Shown here in pieces: positions 41,001 to 50,700 of a stretch of 64,000 nucleotides of DNA; position 1 is the stretch's first letter; every line of letters begins with the position of its first letter. The stretch spans positions 2,389,485 through 2,453,484 of the forward strand of contig JALDQW010000001.1 of the NCBI GenBank assembly GCA_031316255.1. The letters are read 5' to 3'. Origin of the DNA: Nitrosomonas sp. GTDB lineage: Bacteria > Pseudomonadota > Gammaproteobacteria > Burkholderiales > Nitrosomonadaceae. The position numbers were made by a program, and so were the translations under genes. The notes below the pieces were generated by a model, which ran no database searches, had not been told where the DNA came from, and saw only the letters and a list, made by a program, of their open reading frames with translations.

Positions 41001-41286
41001 ATGAACTTTTCCTTATAAAAAGCTATGTGACGGGGATATGAATATTCGTTAATTCAATGGATATATGCACATTAGTGATCGTTTTCATAATCGTTTTCAG
41101 TTTGGTTGATGTAAATTTAAAGTGTTCGCATTATAGTCTGCATTTTTCTTAAATCAAGAGTTTTTTTTGCATACTTTGATAGCTTATTTAGATGATTCGA
41201 AGATACAAAAATCATTGATAAAATAAGTAGAATAAAATCCCCTCCCCCTTTGACTATGCTGAGTTCCACTCATTCGAATTTTTCCA

Positions 41287-41318
41287 CATCAATATGTGAT
41301 TTTTCTCACATATTGATG
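41287..41318. promoter_or_regulatory. Perfect CRP/Vfr-type operator
   Basis: A 13-bp perfect inverted repeat with a 6-base centre (TTTTTC) contains TGTGA-N6-TCACA, the exact core of the CRP consensus, with extended AT-rich symmetry on both sides (CATCAATA / TATTGATG). It lies 286 bases upstream of the decarboxylase start and ~640 before the copper-cluster oxidase. A CRP/FNR-family regulator is expected to bind here. Confidence 0.65.
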
Positions 41319-41505
41319 GATTGTATGCTACTAAGATCAATACAGAATCCAAAAGTTTATTAATTGAAAATAAAAACTTGTGTTAGGTCTGTTTCTATTG
41401 CGATCGCTCGGTGAAAAGAAATATAGCTTGTCGATAGCGGGTTGTCTCAGTTCATGCTTGTAATTATTGTTTTGGAATCATTAAATTATCGCTAGAGATG
41501 CTGGA

Positions 41506-41527
41506 AAATTGTACCAAGGTACAATTT
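41506..41527. promoter_or_regulatory. Perfect 22-bp palindrome of unknown regulator
   Basis: AAATTGTACC-AA-GGTACAATTT is a perfect 10-2-10 inverted repeat ~430 bases upstream of the multicopper oxidase. Its tight symmetry suggests a dimeric repressor site. It is not a MerR-type copper operator that I recognise. Confidence 0.5.
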
Positions 41528-41529
41528 GA

Positions 41530-41549
41530 GGGGGAGGTAATTTATGTAA
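41530..41549 (+). other. Shine-Dalgarno followed by ATG-TAA start-stop
   Basis: GGGGGAGG at 41530-41537 is followed six bases later by ATG (41544) and at once by TAA (41547). A strong ribosome site that directs a start-stop element could protect the mRNA 5' end or regulate downstream translation. It could also be the scar of a lost gene. It starts 2 bases after the 22-bp palindrome. Confidence 0.3.
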
Positions 41550-41954
41550 AATTCTATTAATTTTTTAGCCGGTATTTGTAAATTTTCAGTCTATCAGTTC
41601 GTTAGATATCAGTCTGAAATGACAAGCTCTGCCAAATATGCAACAAGTATACTTTTTACGCTTTAAATTTTGGTTTTGTAAAACCTAATATTGCAACGTC
41701 TATTGATAAATATCAAACGTTATTGCCGAAATTTGATGTGTAAAAAGTTTATAATCAGAGTGTTAGTGATTCATTGATATATATTCTACGATAGGTGTTG
41801 AAATCGATAAAATGCAGAAAAATACAATAAATATTCTAACGGCTATTGGTTTTATCAATATCACTATTTAATTAAGACCATGGTTTGTTGATTGCTTTTT
41901 TGGCAGTGCTTTCCAGTTCTTAAAATGGAAAGATTTTTTTAAATGGAGGAAAAA

Positions 41955-43652
41955 GTGAAAAGACGCGACTTACTCAAGGCGGGTGCCGCAGCTGTGGCTG
42001 CGACCCCCGCAATCTTTGGCGGTGCGATGGTGCCCCGCTCGGCGCAGGCACAGCTTTGTCGTCCGGAAGGGATCAGAAGCCCCTTGACGGAACCAGACAG
42101 TCCGCCGGTGTCATCATTTAGTGAACCGTTGTATTTCCCGCCGGCAATGGCGGAAGTGCCGCAGGGTTCTTTAAATCCGCCCCCTGATCCGAGTGGGCAT
42201 CAGCGCTTTAATGAATTTTTACCACAAAAATTCTATGTTCAGCACTTGACAGAAGGCTACTGGAATTATCATTCTGAATTATCTGCACTGAACGCCAATG
42301 GCGGTTCGCTGGCCTGGATGTTCAATGGTGCGACACCTGGCGAGACATTGGTGGCCCGTTATGGTGAACCTGTATTTGTACGACGCTATAACGATTTGCC
42401 GGATTTGGAGAATTCCCTGATGCCTTTTGGCTATCCAGCCAGTACTATCCATCTGCATAATGCGCATACGGCTTCGGAAAGTGACGGTTACCCAATGGAC
42501 TTTACGATGCCAGGCGAACACTGGGATCATCATTATGCAATGATGTTGGCACGTAATGATCCACGCGAAGCATTGGGCAGCTTGTGGTATCACGATCACA
42601 TGGTTGATTTCACCGCTACAAACGTGTATGCCGGATTATCTGCGATGACTGTTTTTTACGATAATATCGATACTGGCGACGAAAATGATACCCGTCCGGG
42701 CGCGCTACGTTTACCAGGAAACTTGCAGTTTGGTGGTGACAATCAGGGTAACCCCAACGGATACGACATTCAGTTCATCCTGCATGATGTACGTTTCGAT
42801 CAAAATGGCAATCCTTCCTACAATGTTTTTGATACAGACGGTCATCTGGGTGATCTGATCACGGTTAACCGTAAGGTCAAGCCATTCATGAATGTGGAGC
42901 CGCGCAAATACCGCTTCCGTATTTATGATGGCGGTCCATCCAGATTCTATGAACTGGAGCTCAGAGACCAAAGCGAGATGATGTGTATCGCTAATGACGG
43001 CAACCTGTTGGAACATCCGGTTCCAGTAACCAGTGTCGTTTTAGGACCGGCAAACCGCTTTGACGTGATTATCGATTTCTCGCGTTATTCACCTGGTGAT
43101 CATATCGATCTGGTCAACGTGATGGAACAAATCAATGGCCAGGGGCCAACCGGGCGACGCTTATCTGCAGATAAAGTGATGGATGTGTTGCGCTTTAATA
43201 TCGTTGATCTGAAAGGGCCGGATAACAGTCAGGTGCCTTCAAACCTTCGCGAATTGCCGGATATCAATCTGGATGAAGTGGTTGCGCATCGTGAGTGGGT
43301 ATTTGATCATGATATGGGATTGTGGACTATTAATGGCCAGTTTATGGATCCGACAATTGTTTCTGCTGCGCCTAAGCAGGGTACGGCTGAAATCTGGACC
43401 TTCCGCAATGCGGGTACTTCATGGGCGCATCCGGTACATGTCCATTTTGAAGAATTCCAGGTGCTGGAGTGGAATGGCAAACCACCGACAGGTGTACTCA
43501 AGTCACGTAAAGATGTGGCTGTGCTGGGGCCTGGCGATAGTGTCAAGGTGTTTTATCGATTTGATGATTTCCAAGGCAAATATGTGATTCATTGCCATAA
43601 CAATGTACACGAAGACAATGCCATGATGTTGCAATGGAAAATTGTTCCATGA
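41955..43652 (+). CDS. Tat-exported multicopper oxidase (CotA/laccase-like)
   Basis: This 565-residue three-domain oxidase has a twin-arginine signal (KRRDLLKAGAAAV) cleaved near SAQA. Copper motifs are STIHLHNAH (His166, His168), WYHDHM (His213, His215), HPVHVHFEEF and HCHNNVHEDNAM (Cys547, His552, Met557), so all type 1, 2 and 3 ligands are present. I chose GTG 41955 because GGAGGA at 41946-41950 then sits correctly upstream; an ATG at 41943 overlaps that ribosome site. The class oxidises phenols, bilirubin or metals such as Cu(I), Mn(II) or Fe(II). The Cus genes downstream favour Cu(I). It heads the copper cluster. Confidence 0.9.
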   Translation: MKRRDLLKAGAAAVAATPAIFGGAMVPRSAQAQLCRPEGIRSPLTEPDSPPVSSFSEPLYFPPAMAEVPQGSLNPPPDPSGHQRFNEFLPQKFYVQHLTEGYWNYHSELSALNANGGSLAWMFNGATPGETLVARYGEPVFVRRYNDLPDLENSLMPFGYPASTIHLHNAHTASESDGYPMDFTMPGEHWDHHYAMMLARNDPREALGSLWYHDHMVDFTATNVYAGLSAMTVFYDNIDTGDENDTRPGALRLPGNLQFGGDNQGNPNGYDIQFILHDVRFDQNGNPSYNVFDTDGHLGDLITVNRKVKPFMNVEPRKYRFRIYDGGPSRFYELELRDQSEMMCIANDGNLLEHPVPVTSVVLGPANRFDVIIDFSRYSPGDHIDLVNVMEQINGQGPTGRRLSADKVMDVLRFNIVDLKGPDNSQVPSNLRELPDINLDEVVAHREWVFDHDMGLWTINGQFMDPTIVSAAPKQGTAEIWTFRNAGTSWAHPVHVHFEEFQVLEWNGKPPTGVLKSRKDVAVLGPGDSVKVFYRFDDFQGKYVIHCHNNVHEDNAMMLQWKIVP

Positions 43653-43740
43653 TGCTAAATAAATACATTACGGATACTGGCGGTATTGAACTGACAGATA
43701 TCCATAAGAAATCAGTCAAAATCTTAAGGAGTTAATGATT

Positions 43741-44373
43741 ATGGAATCAAGAAGAAAGTTTCTTGCAACTGCCGTTGGTGCAACGATAGCAGCAACAGCA
43801 GTAACGGCCGCATCGGCCGCAGCAGAAAATGACAATCCAGCCTTGATGACATGTACGCCAGCAGCAGGCGGCGGGAAGAATGCAAGCCGTTTTCCACATG
43901 TTATCGTCCAGGATCAATTCAATAGAAAAGCGTGGTTCTACGAAGAACTGATTCGCGACAAACTGGTGTTTATCAATTTTACTTCTGTAAAAGGGGAGAA
44001 ATACTATCCGATCCTCGAAAATATGGTCAAAGTTCAGGAAATGATCAGTGACCGTCTTGGTAAGGATGTGTTTATGTATACCATCACCACCGATCCATAT
44101 CGGGATACCCCGGATACACTCAAAACACTGGCCGATACCTATGGCGCCAAGTGGCAATTTCTCAGTGGAGAGCCCGAAGATTTACGCCAGGTGCTAGCGG
44201 CGTTTCATGCGCGCGGTACGCTTCATGGCCTGTCATGGGTGGGAAATGAGAAGCTGGGGCGCTGGTTGAATAAACCAAGTCGCCTTCATCCGCTGTATAT
44301 CGCTGAGTCGATTGCACGCCTGAGCACGGGTAAAGATCATAGACCTTACCTCGAAAGAATGCGCAGTGCCTGA
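43741..44373 (+). CDS. SCO-like protein lacking the copper-binding cysteines
   Basis: This 210-residue thioredoxin-fold protein has a Tat signal (SRRKFLATAVGATIA, cleavage after ASA). It aligns with SCO1/SenC copper chaperones over the core (LVFINFTSVKGEKYYPILENMVKVQE, DPYRDTPDTLKTLADTYG). The usual CxxxC is replaced by SVKGE, so the standard SCO copper site is missing; His residues near LHGLSW and RLHPLY remain. I chose ATG 43741, which has AAGGAG nine bases upstream; ATG 43735 is too close to it. It lies 88 bases after the oxidase and may be a structural or redox-inactive partner in its maturation. Confidence 0.8.
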   Translation: MESRRKFLATAVGATIAATAVTAASAAAENDNPALMTCTPAAGGGKNASRFPHVIVQDQFNRKAWFYEELIRDKLVFINFTSVKGEKYYPILENMVKVQEMISDRLGKDVFMYTITTDPYRDTPDTLKTLADTYGAKWQFLSGEPEDLRQVLAAFHARGTLHGLSWVGNEKLGRWLNKPSRLHPLYIAESIARLSTGKDHRPYLERMRSA

Positions 44374-44477
44374 GCAGTTAGCTAAGCACAGTTGATGAAT
44401 ACAGTTTTTCGGCTATAGCAGGATAGTTAAAGCTATCTTATCTGCTATTTTGATATCTAACAAAAAGGTGATATCCA

Positions 44478-46517
44478 ATGAAACAAGTAAATTTTGATAA
44501 ATTAACCAGACACGCTGTCTTGGCATGTCTGTTATTCGGAGGCGCGAGTTTGCCGCTTGCAACCGTGGCCGATCCGACAGGTATCGGTGACTGCCAGTTC
44601 CAAGTGGATTCGATGACTGGAATGGAAGGCTGGATGGGCCATCCTTGTACACAACATCGTCCGGGTCCTTCAATACAGGATAACTCTACACCTGGCGTTA
44701 CCAAGGTTAAGACGCCCGAAGGACATTTTCCTTCGGTAGATCCTTTTGCCAATCCGCCGGGCAGCAATTTTCTGTTGACCGTGTATTCGAATTTGTATGA
44801 TTTTAACGGCGATGAAATGCCGAATACATTGCCTTCAACGCCGACGGTTCCATACAATTTGCATGACGGCCCGGTGTTGACTCGTGATATTGATCCAACC
44901 AGTCCGGAAGACGATCTGGATTCGATTATTGACTTTATCGAGAAAAAAGCGGCCAAAGGCCAACAGGTCAATCCGAACCATGGTCGCATCAAAAAAGCGT
45001 TGAAAATCCTCGAAGGAGACCCCGTGGGCCGAGCTTATGATGGTTTTCCGATGTTGCATTACAATGGTCCCAAGAAAGTGAAAAAGGTTGTTCCGTTCTG
45101 TGAAAAACGCGATGATGACGGCCATCATGACGAACATGACGAATATGGCAAGCATGGCAAGCATGGCAAATATGGCGAATGTAAGCCGGGCGATAAAGTC
45201 ATAGGCGGTAATGTTGACGTCAATATGATTTATTTCAATCAGCGCATCGAAAGTGATACAGCATTTGTCGATCCGAGCGATGTTCAGGAAGTGCCATGGA
45301 CGACGACCTATCACGTCAAAATTTTGAATCGCGGCATAGAAGATTTTTCTCCCATGGTAATGAATTTTGATCGTGTTGGCCCCAACCGCGGACCCTTCCA
45401 TGCGTCTATGGATCAGACGTATTTTCCGATGCTCAGAGAAGGTACGGAATATACCGTCAAGATCAAACAGACCAAGGGTAAATACTTCAATCTGACTTAT
45501 ACCTGGGGATGGCGTATTCATCCACCACGTGTGCAGGTAATGGAGAACGCATTGAAAACAGCGGGTCCTGATAGTGCTACTTTGCCGGAATGGGAGAAAA
45601 TTGCTTTTTGCGAGGGTGGCAGGTTCGATAATGACTGTGATCCGGTGAATAACAAAGCAGATCGCATGTACGCCATTTCACAAATCGGTGATTTGTCGCC
45701 AGCGAAACGTATGTGGAATACATTCAAAGCGATGAAAAGCGGCGGTATCGGAACCGAGCAGGCTGCAGTAGATTTGCGCGCAGCTTTTCTGGACTGGGTT
45801 GATAGAACCAAGTTGCCTGCAGGTGTGGTAGCTGACCCTGATTCAACCATTACGCTGTTTTATGTCAACAATACCATTTACGGCAGTCGTCAGGGAACGC
45901 AAGGTGCTGGCAGTGGATTAGGACCGGCAAGCTATAAAGGGATTAACAACGGCTCGGCGCATGATTGGCAAACACGTCCCTATAATTATCGTGTAACGTT
46001 GTTAAACGGCGATCATTTCGTGCATGGCTACATGAGTGTGGACTTTGGCGGTTCGCGGGGTTGGGAAAATCAATTCCAGTTTACCGATCCGACTACAGCG
46101 TTAAATCCTGGCGGGATACATACCGGGCCGACGGTCATTCAAGGTGATGACGGGTTTGGCGGGCCTGGCACGCTGATCGTCGACGACCGTATTGTGTTGA
46201 CGGGTGAGGAGCATGTTTTTCCGATCAATCGGGGTGGTACTGAGGAGTTCTTGAAACCCAGTCCGCGCAACCCGGATGATCCGGATAATGGTGTGCCTCA
46301 ACTCGGGTCAGGCTGTTTCTTTACGTTTGGACGTAATCATGCCTGGCCAAATGCAGGTGGACCATGGGGTGGTATAACCGTTCCGCCGGTTCAGGCCGAT
46401 GGCACGCCTTCCAGGCATGCCGTTGAAATTGAGTTCAATTTTGAACCGAGTCGTCGATTAAGAATCTATCAATTTGATCCACTGCATCATGATGTAGCGA
46501 TCTACTCATTGCATTAA
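44478..46517 (+). CDS. Unrecognised 679-residue periplasmic protein with His/Asp-rich loop
   Basis: I do not recognise this family. A signal peptide (cleavage likely after ATVA, residue ~31) is followed by a Pro/Gly/Asp-rich, mostly beta-type protein with no membrane helix. Residues ~211-234 form a charged loop with seven His in tandem KHG units (GHHDEHDEYGKHGKHGKYGE), a likely metal-binding segment. Several Cys (about 39, 57, 208, 235) could form disulfides. Its place between a multicopper oxidase/SCO pair and cusBA suggests a periplasmic copper buffer or oxidase partner; this is inference. The gene ends at a strong terminator-like hairpin. Confidence 0.75.
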   Translation: MKQVNFDKLTRHAVLACLLFGGASLPLATVADPTGIGDCQFQVDSMTGMEGWMGHPCTQHRPGPSIQDNSTPGVTKVKTPEGHFPSVDPFANPPGSNFLLTVYSNLYDFNGDEMPNTLPSTPTVPYNLHDGPVLTRDIDPTSPEDDLDSIIDFIEKKAAKGQQVNPNHGRIKKALKILEGDPVGRAYDGFPMLHYNGPKKVKKVVPFCEKRDDDGHHDEHDEYGKHGKHGKYGECKPGDKVIGGNVDVNMIYFNQRIESDTAFVDPSDVQEVPWTTTYHVKILNRGIEDFSPMVMNFDRVGPNRGPFHASMDQTYFPMLREGTEYTVKIKQTKGKYFNLTYTWGWRIHPPRVQVMENALKTAGPDSATLPEWEKIAFCEGGRFDNDCDPVNNKADRMYAISQIGDLSPAKRMWNTFKAMKSGGIGTEQAAVDLRAAFLDWVDRTKLPAGVVADPDSTITLFYVNNTIYGSRQGTQGAGSGLGPASYKGINNGSAHDWQTRPYNYRVTLLNGDHFVHGYMSVDFGGSRGWENQFQFTDPTTALNPGGIHTGPTVIQGDDGFGGPGTLIVDDRIVLTGEEHVFPINRGGTEEFLKPSPRNPDDPDNGVPQLGSGCFFTFGRNHAWPNAGGPWGGITVPPVQADGTPSRHAVEIEFNFEPSRRLRIYQFDPLHHDVAIYSLH

Positions 46518-46525
46518 TTTACCGG

Positions 46526-46560
46526 AGCCCTTTCTGCGATCTGTGCAGGAAGGGCTTTTA
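46526..46560 (+). terminator. Strong hairpin between the 679-residue protein gene and cusB
   Basis: AGCCCTTTCTGC pairs with GCAGGAAGGGCT (one G-U pair) around GATCTGT and is followed by TTTATTT. This fits an intrinsic terminator nine bases after the stop. It may divide the cluster into two units or attenuate transcription into cusBA. Confidence 0.75.
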
Positions 46561-46577
46561 TTTGGGGGAGAGTTGTT

Positions 46578-47732
46578 ATGCGACTGATTATTTTTACCTT
46601 GTTGGCCGCTACAGGTGGTTTTTTCTTGGGGTTGCAATCCGATCAGGTTGTTTCAACGTCATCAGCCCATGTCAAAACGGCAGAACAGCAAATGATGGAG
46701 GATCAATATCCGAGCGTCAGGATACCGGCTAATGTTGTACATAATCTGGGCATAAGGTTTGATACAGCAAAGAAGGGCGACTTGCAACGCAGCATTGAAA
46801 CCATTGGGAAAATCACGCGTGTCGATCCTATGGCGCGGCAAATCATTGCACCGCCTATTCAGGGAACATTGGATTACGTGATCGACAAGCACGACGGCCA
46901 GTTTATAGAGCAGGGTGAGTTATTATTCGCTGTTGTTTCGGAAGAATTGTTTGAATTGCAGAAAAATTACCAGACAACTTACCAGTCTGGAGACAGTGAT
47001 GCGGCGATGAAAATGGTTCCGCATTTGCGTCAAATGGGATTGAATGAGAAACAGCTGGCCGCTCTGCGCGACGGTGCCGTTGCCACATTTCCGGTAGAAG
47101 TCTATGCCAGGGAAAACAGCTATATATTTGAGCGCAGAGTTTCGGAAGGTGATTTTGTCAGAACAGCTTCAACGATTTTTAGTGTTGGCGGGCATTACAA
47201 CGTGGTCGAAGTAACCGCCGAAATTTTTGAAAGGCAGTGGTCCTGGGTTGATGTTGGCCAGAAGGCCACCATGACTGTCCGGGGAATACCGGGTGCAATT
47301 TTTGAAGGTACAGTGGTTCGCGTGCAACCGCCGGTTGGTTATACCACTCGTTCGCTTGAAACTGCGTTGAAATTCAATACGGATGATGCGGGGCTGTCAC
47401 AAAGCATGTTCGCGAATGTGCAGATTCTGGTGCAGGCAAAAGAAGACGTGTTGTTAATTCCACAAGAAGCTTTGATACGTACTCAGAATGAACAGCGAGT
47501 GATTCGCATTCTGGGCGATGGCAGTTATCAGCCAGTTGCTGTGGATGCGGGTGAAGAAGCCGGTGGGATGGTGGAAATTCGCTCTGGTTTGGACGAAGGC
47601 GACAAAATTGTGACTTCTGGTCAATTTTTAATCGACTCTGAAAGTAATTTGCTCGTAGATTTTTCACGCATGTCATCCGGTGATGCAGCTTCTGCAGTTT
47701 ATGCCGATCAACATCACCACCATCATCATTAA
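46578..47732 (+). CDS. cusB: CusB-like RND efflux periplasmic adaptor with natural His6 tail
   Basis: This 384-residue membrane-fusion protein would bridge the CusA-type pump to an outer-membrane channel. An N-terminal hydrophobic segment, the lipoyl halves (IIAPPIQGTLDYVIDKHDGQFIEQGELLFAV), an alpha-hairpin, a beta-barrel (VVEVTAEIFERQWSWVDVGQKATMTV) and the RSGLDEGDKIVTSGQFLIDSE tail motif follow the CusB order. The last eight residues are DQHHHHHH, a native hexahistidine end. GGGAGAG precedes the ATG. cusA follows after 51 bases. No outer-membrane CusC gene is adjacent. Confidence 0.9.
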   Translation: MRLIIFTLLAATGGFFLGLQSDQVVSTSSAHVKTAEQQMMEDQYPSVRIPANVVHNLGIRFDTAKKGDLQRSIETIGKITRVDPMARQIIAPPIQGTLDYVIDKHDGQFIEQGELLFAVVSEELFELQKNYQTTYQSGDSDAAMKMVPHLRQMGLNEKQLAALRDGAVATFPVEVYARENSYIFERRVSEGDFVRTASTIFSVGGHYNVVEVTAEIFERQWSWVDVGQKATMTVRGIPGAIFEGTVVRVQPPVGYTTRSLETALKFNTDDAGLSQSMFANVQILVQAKEDVLLIPQEALIRTQNEQRVIRILGDGSYQPVAVDAGEEAGGMVEIRSGLDEGDKIVTSGQFLIDSESNLLVDFSRMSSGDAASAVYADQHHHHHH

Positions 47733-47783
47733 TCTGTATCGCTCCGGAATTTACTTAAACTTCAAATTAAAGGGGTATTTTCA

Positions 47784-50700
47784 TTGATTGTCCGTATCAT
47801 ACGGTGGTCGATATGTAACCGGTTGTTAATCCTTATGGCCGGAATGCTCATTGCGATTTGGGGTGTCTGGTCGGTCAGAACACTACCTGTCGATGCAATT
47901 CCTGATCTGTCTGATGTGCAGGTCATTATAAAAACCAGTTATTCGGGGCAGTCGCCGCAAGTGGTGGAGGATCAGGTGACTTATCCGATCGCCACATCCA
48001 TGCTGTCTGTGCCGGGTGCTGTTGCGGTACGCGGATTTTCATTTTATGGCGACTCCTATATTTATGTTATTTTCGCTGACAATACAGATATTTATTGGGC
48101 ACGTTCTCGGGTACTGGAATATCTGAGTCAGATTAATGATCTGCTGCCAAGCGGCGTGACGCCGAAATTAGGGCCTGATGCCACTGGTGTGGGCTGGGTC
48201 TATCAATATGCACTGGTTGATCGTACGGGTAATCATGACCTGGCGGAATTACGCAGTTTGCAGGATTGGTTCCTTAAATATGAATTGCAATCCGTTCCCG
48301 GCGTATCCGAGGTAGCAACTGTCGGTGGCATGGTCAAACAGTATCAAGTGGTGATTGATCCTGATAAGTTGCGTGGCTACTACTTGACATTGGGAAACGT
48401 TCGGCAGGCGATAGCCGAATCCAACCAGGAAACCGGTGGGTCGGTGCTTGAACTGGCCGAAGCCGAATACATGGTGCGCTTCAAAGGATATGTCGATGGC
48501 GTTGAAGATATCGGTCAGACCAGCGTACCGACGTTACGTCGCAGAGTCTCCATTTCGTCAGTGCAGCTCAATGATATCGTGCAGACAATTCGCATCGGAC
48601 CATCTCAGCGGCGCGGCGTAGCGGATCTTAATGGCGAAGGTGAGGCAGTTGGCGGTATTGTCGTGATGCGAAGCGGTGAGAATGCGCTGGAGGTCATCGG
48701 TGCCGTCAAGAATAAGCTGCAACAGCTCAAGCTAAGTTTGCCGGAAGGTGTTGAACTGATCGAAGTATATGACCGTTCGGAACTGATCAACAGCGCAATC
48801 GATACGCTGACTGACCGGCTGATCGAGGAATTTATCGTTATCGTGCTGGTTTGCGCCTTGTTCCTGATGCATTTTCGTTCGTCACTGGTGGTGTTGATCA
48901 GTTTACCGGTGGGTATTCTGACGGCTTTCATCATTATGCACATGCAAGGCATCAATGCGAATATCATGTCTCTGGGCGGAGTGGCAATCGCCATCGGCGC
49001 CATGGTGGATGCCACCATCGTGATGATCGAGAACGTGCATAAACACTTGCAGTGCACTGTCAGTAACGGTAAAGATCGAATTCAGGCGATTCAAGAAGCT
49101 GCAGAGGAAGTCGGCGCGCCGCTGTTTTTCTCGCTGTTGATTATCACGTTGAGTTTTCTGCCGGTTTTTGCGCTTGAGGCACAAGAAGCACGCCTGTTTG
49201 AGCCGCTGGCCTATACCAAAACCTATGCAATGGCAGCAGCTGCCGGAATTTCCATTACATTGGTGCCGGCTTTGATGGTTTATTTCATTCGCGGCACCAT
49301 CAGACGGGAAGAAGATAATCCGCTTAATCGCAAACTCATTGCTGTATATCAGCCAGTCGTTAAAGCCGCGCTGAGAAAACCGTACGCCTTGATTGCCGTT
49401 TCGGTATTGCTGATTGGCTCGATCATGTGGCCTTTGTCACAGCTCGGCAAGGAGTTTATGCCTACTATGAATGAAAACGATTTGCTGTATATGCCGACCA
49501 CATTGCCGGGGATATCCATAGGCAAAGCACGGGAATTGTTACAGCAGACCAATCGCATGATTATGACCGTGCCCGAAGTCAAGCAGGTGTTTGGCAAAGC
49601 GGGAAGAGCGGATACGGCGACCGATCCGGCGCCGTTATCGATGTTTGAAAGTGTAATCCAACTGAAACCGGAATCGGAATGGCGCAAAGGAATGACGTTC
49701 GATAAAATCGTACAGGAACTCGATCAAAGTGTGCAAGTGCCCGGATTGCAGAATGCTTGGCTAATGCCGATACGCACGCGCATCGACATGCAGTCTACCG
49801 GTATCAACACGCCGATCGGCCTTAAGGTTTCTGGTCCCGATCTGGCCGGAATCCAGGCGCTAGGTGCACAGATTGAAGCGATACTGAGAGCCCTGCCAGA
49901 GACCAGAACAGTATTCTCCGACCGTTCAACCGGTGCACGCTATATCAACGTGGATATCGACAGGCGCGCTGCGACCCATTATGGCATCAGTATTGCTGAA
50001 ATCGAGGAATCCGCGAACATCGCCATGGGAGGTATGGACATCACCTACGCGGTTGAAGGACGTGAGCGTTATCCCGTTAACCTGCGTTATCCGCAGGAAT
50101 GGCGTAACTCGATCACCAAGATCAAGGAGCTGCCATTAGTGATTAACGAAGACGTCCAGGTGCAGTTGCAGGATCTGGCAGAGATCACTGTCGTAGATGG
50201 ACCACCGGCAATCAAAAGCGAGAATGCGCGCATGAATGCCTGGGTTTATGTGACGATAAATAACCAGGATATCGGTGGCTATGTTGAGCGGGCGCGTAAA
50301 CGATTACAACAAGAACTTGATTTGCCGGTCGGTTATACAGTTGACTGGGTCGGGCAATATCAGTTTCTGGAAAATGCAACTGAAAGACTCAAAGTGATTG
50401 TGCCGGTAACGCTATTGATTATCTTGATTCTGTTATATTTTGCTTTTCAAAGTTTCACAGAAGCAATTCTGGTATTGCTTACGCTGCCGTTTGCTTTGAT
50501 CGGTAGTTTCTGGTTGTTATGGTTGCTGGACTATAACCTGTCGGTTGCGGTTGCAGTCGGATTAATTGCGCTGGCCGGTGTCGCTGCAGAGTTTGGTGTT
50601 GTCATGATTATTTATTTACGTGAAGCGGTGAAACGCCGGCAACCAAAGAATACGGCCGAGTTAATTTCGGCAGTCATTGAAGGTGCGGCATTGCGGGTAC

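Larger units (their letters stand above)
41001..41954. other. Long AT-rich gene-free region between decarboxylase and copper cluster
   Basis: About 950 bases hold no convincing reading frame on either strand. The region contains a perfect CRP-type site (41287-41318), a perfect 22-bp palindrome (41506-41527) and, just after it, a strong Shine-Dalgarno followed by ATG and an immediate TAA (41530-41549). It must carry the promoters of both flanking genes. Its length and structured elements leave room for a small regulatory RNA or a decayed gene. Confidence 0.6.

Noticed and set aside
44438..44992. 184-codon minus-strand frame opposite the His-rich protein gene
   Set aside because: No family features, and it lies fully opposite a well-supported exported protein gene and its upstream region.
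47709..47732. Hexahistidine as vector or tag contamination
   Set aside because: The sequence continues naturally into the cusA gene with its own ribosome site; no vector sequence is seen.
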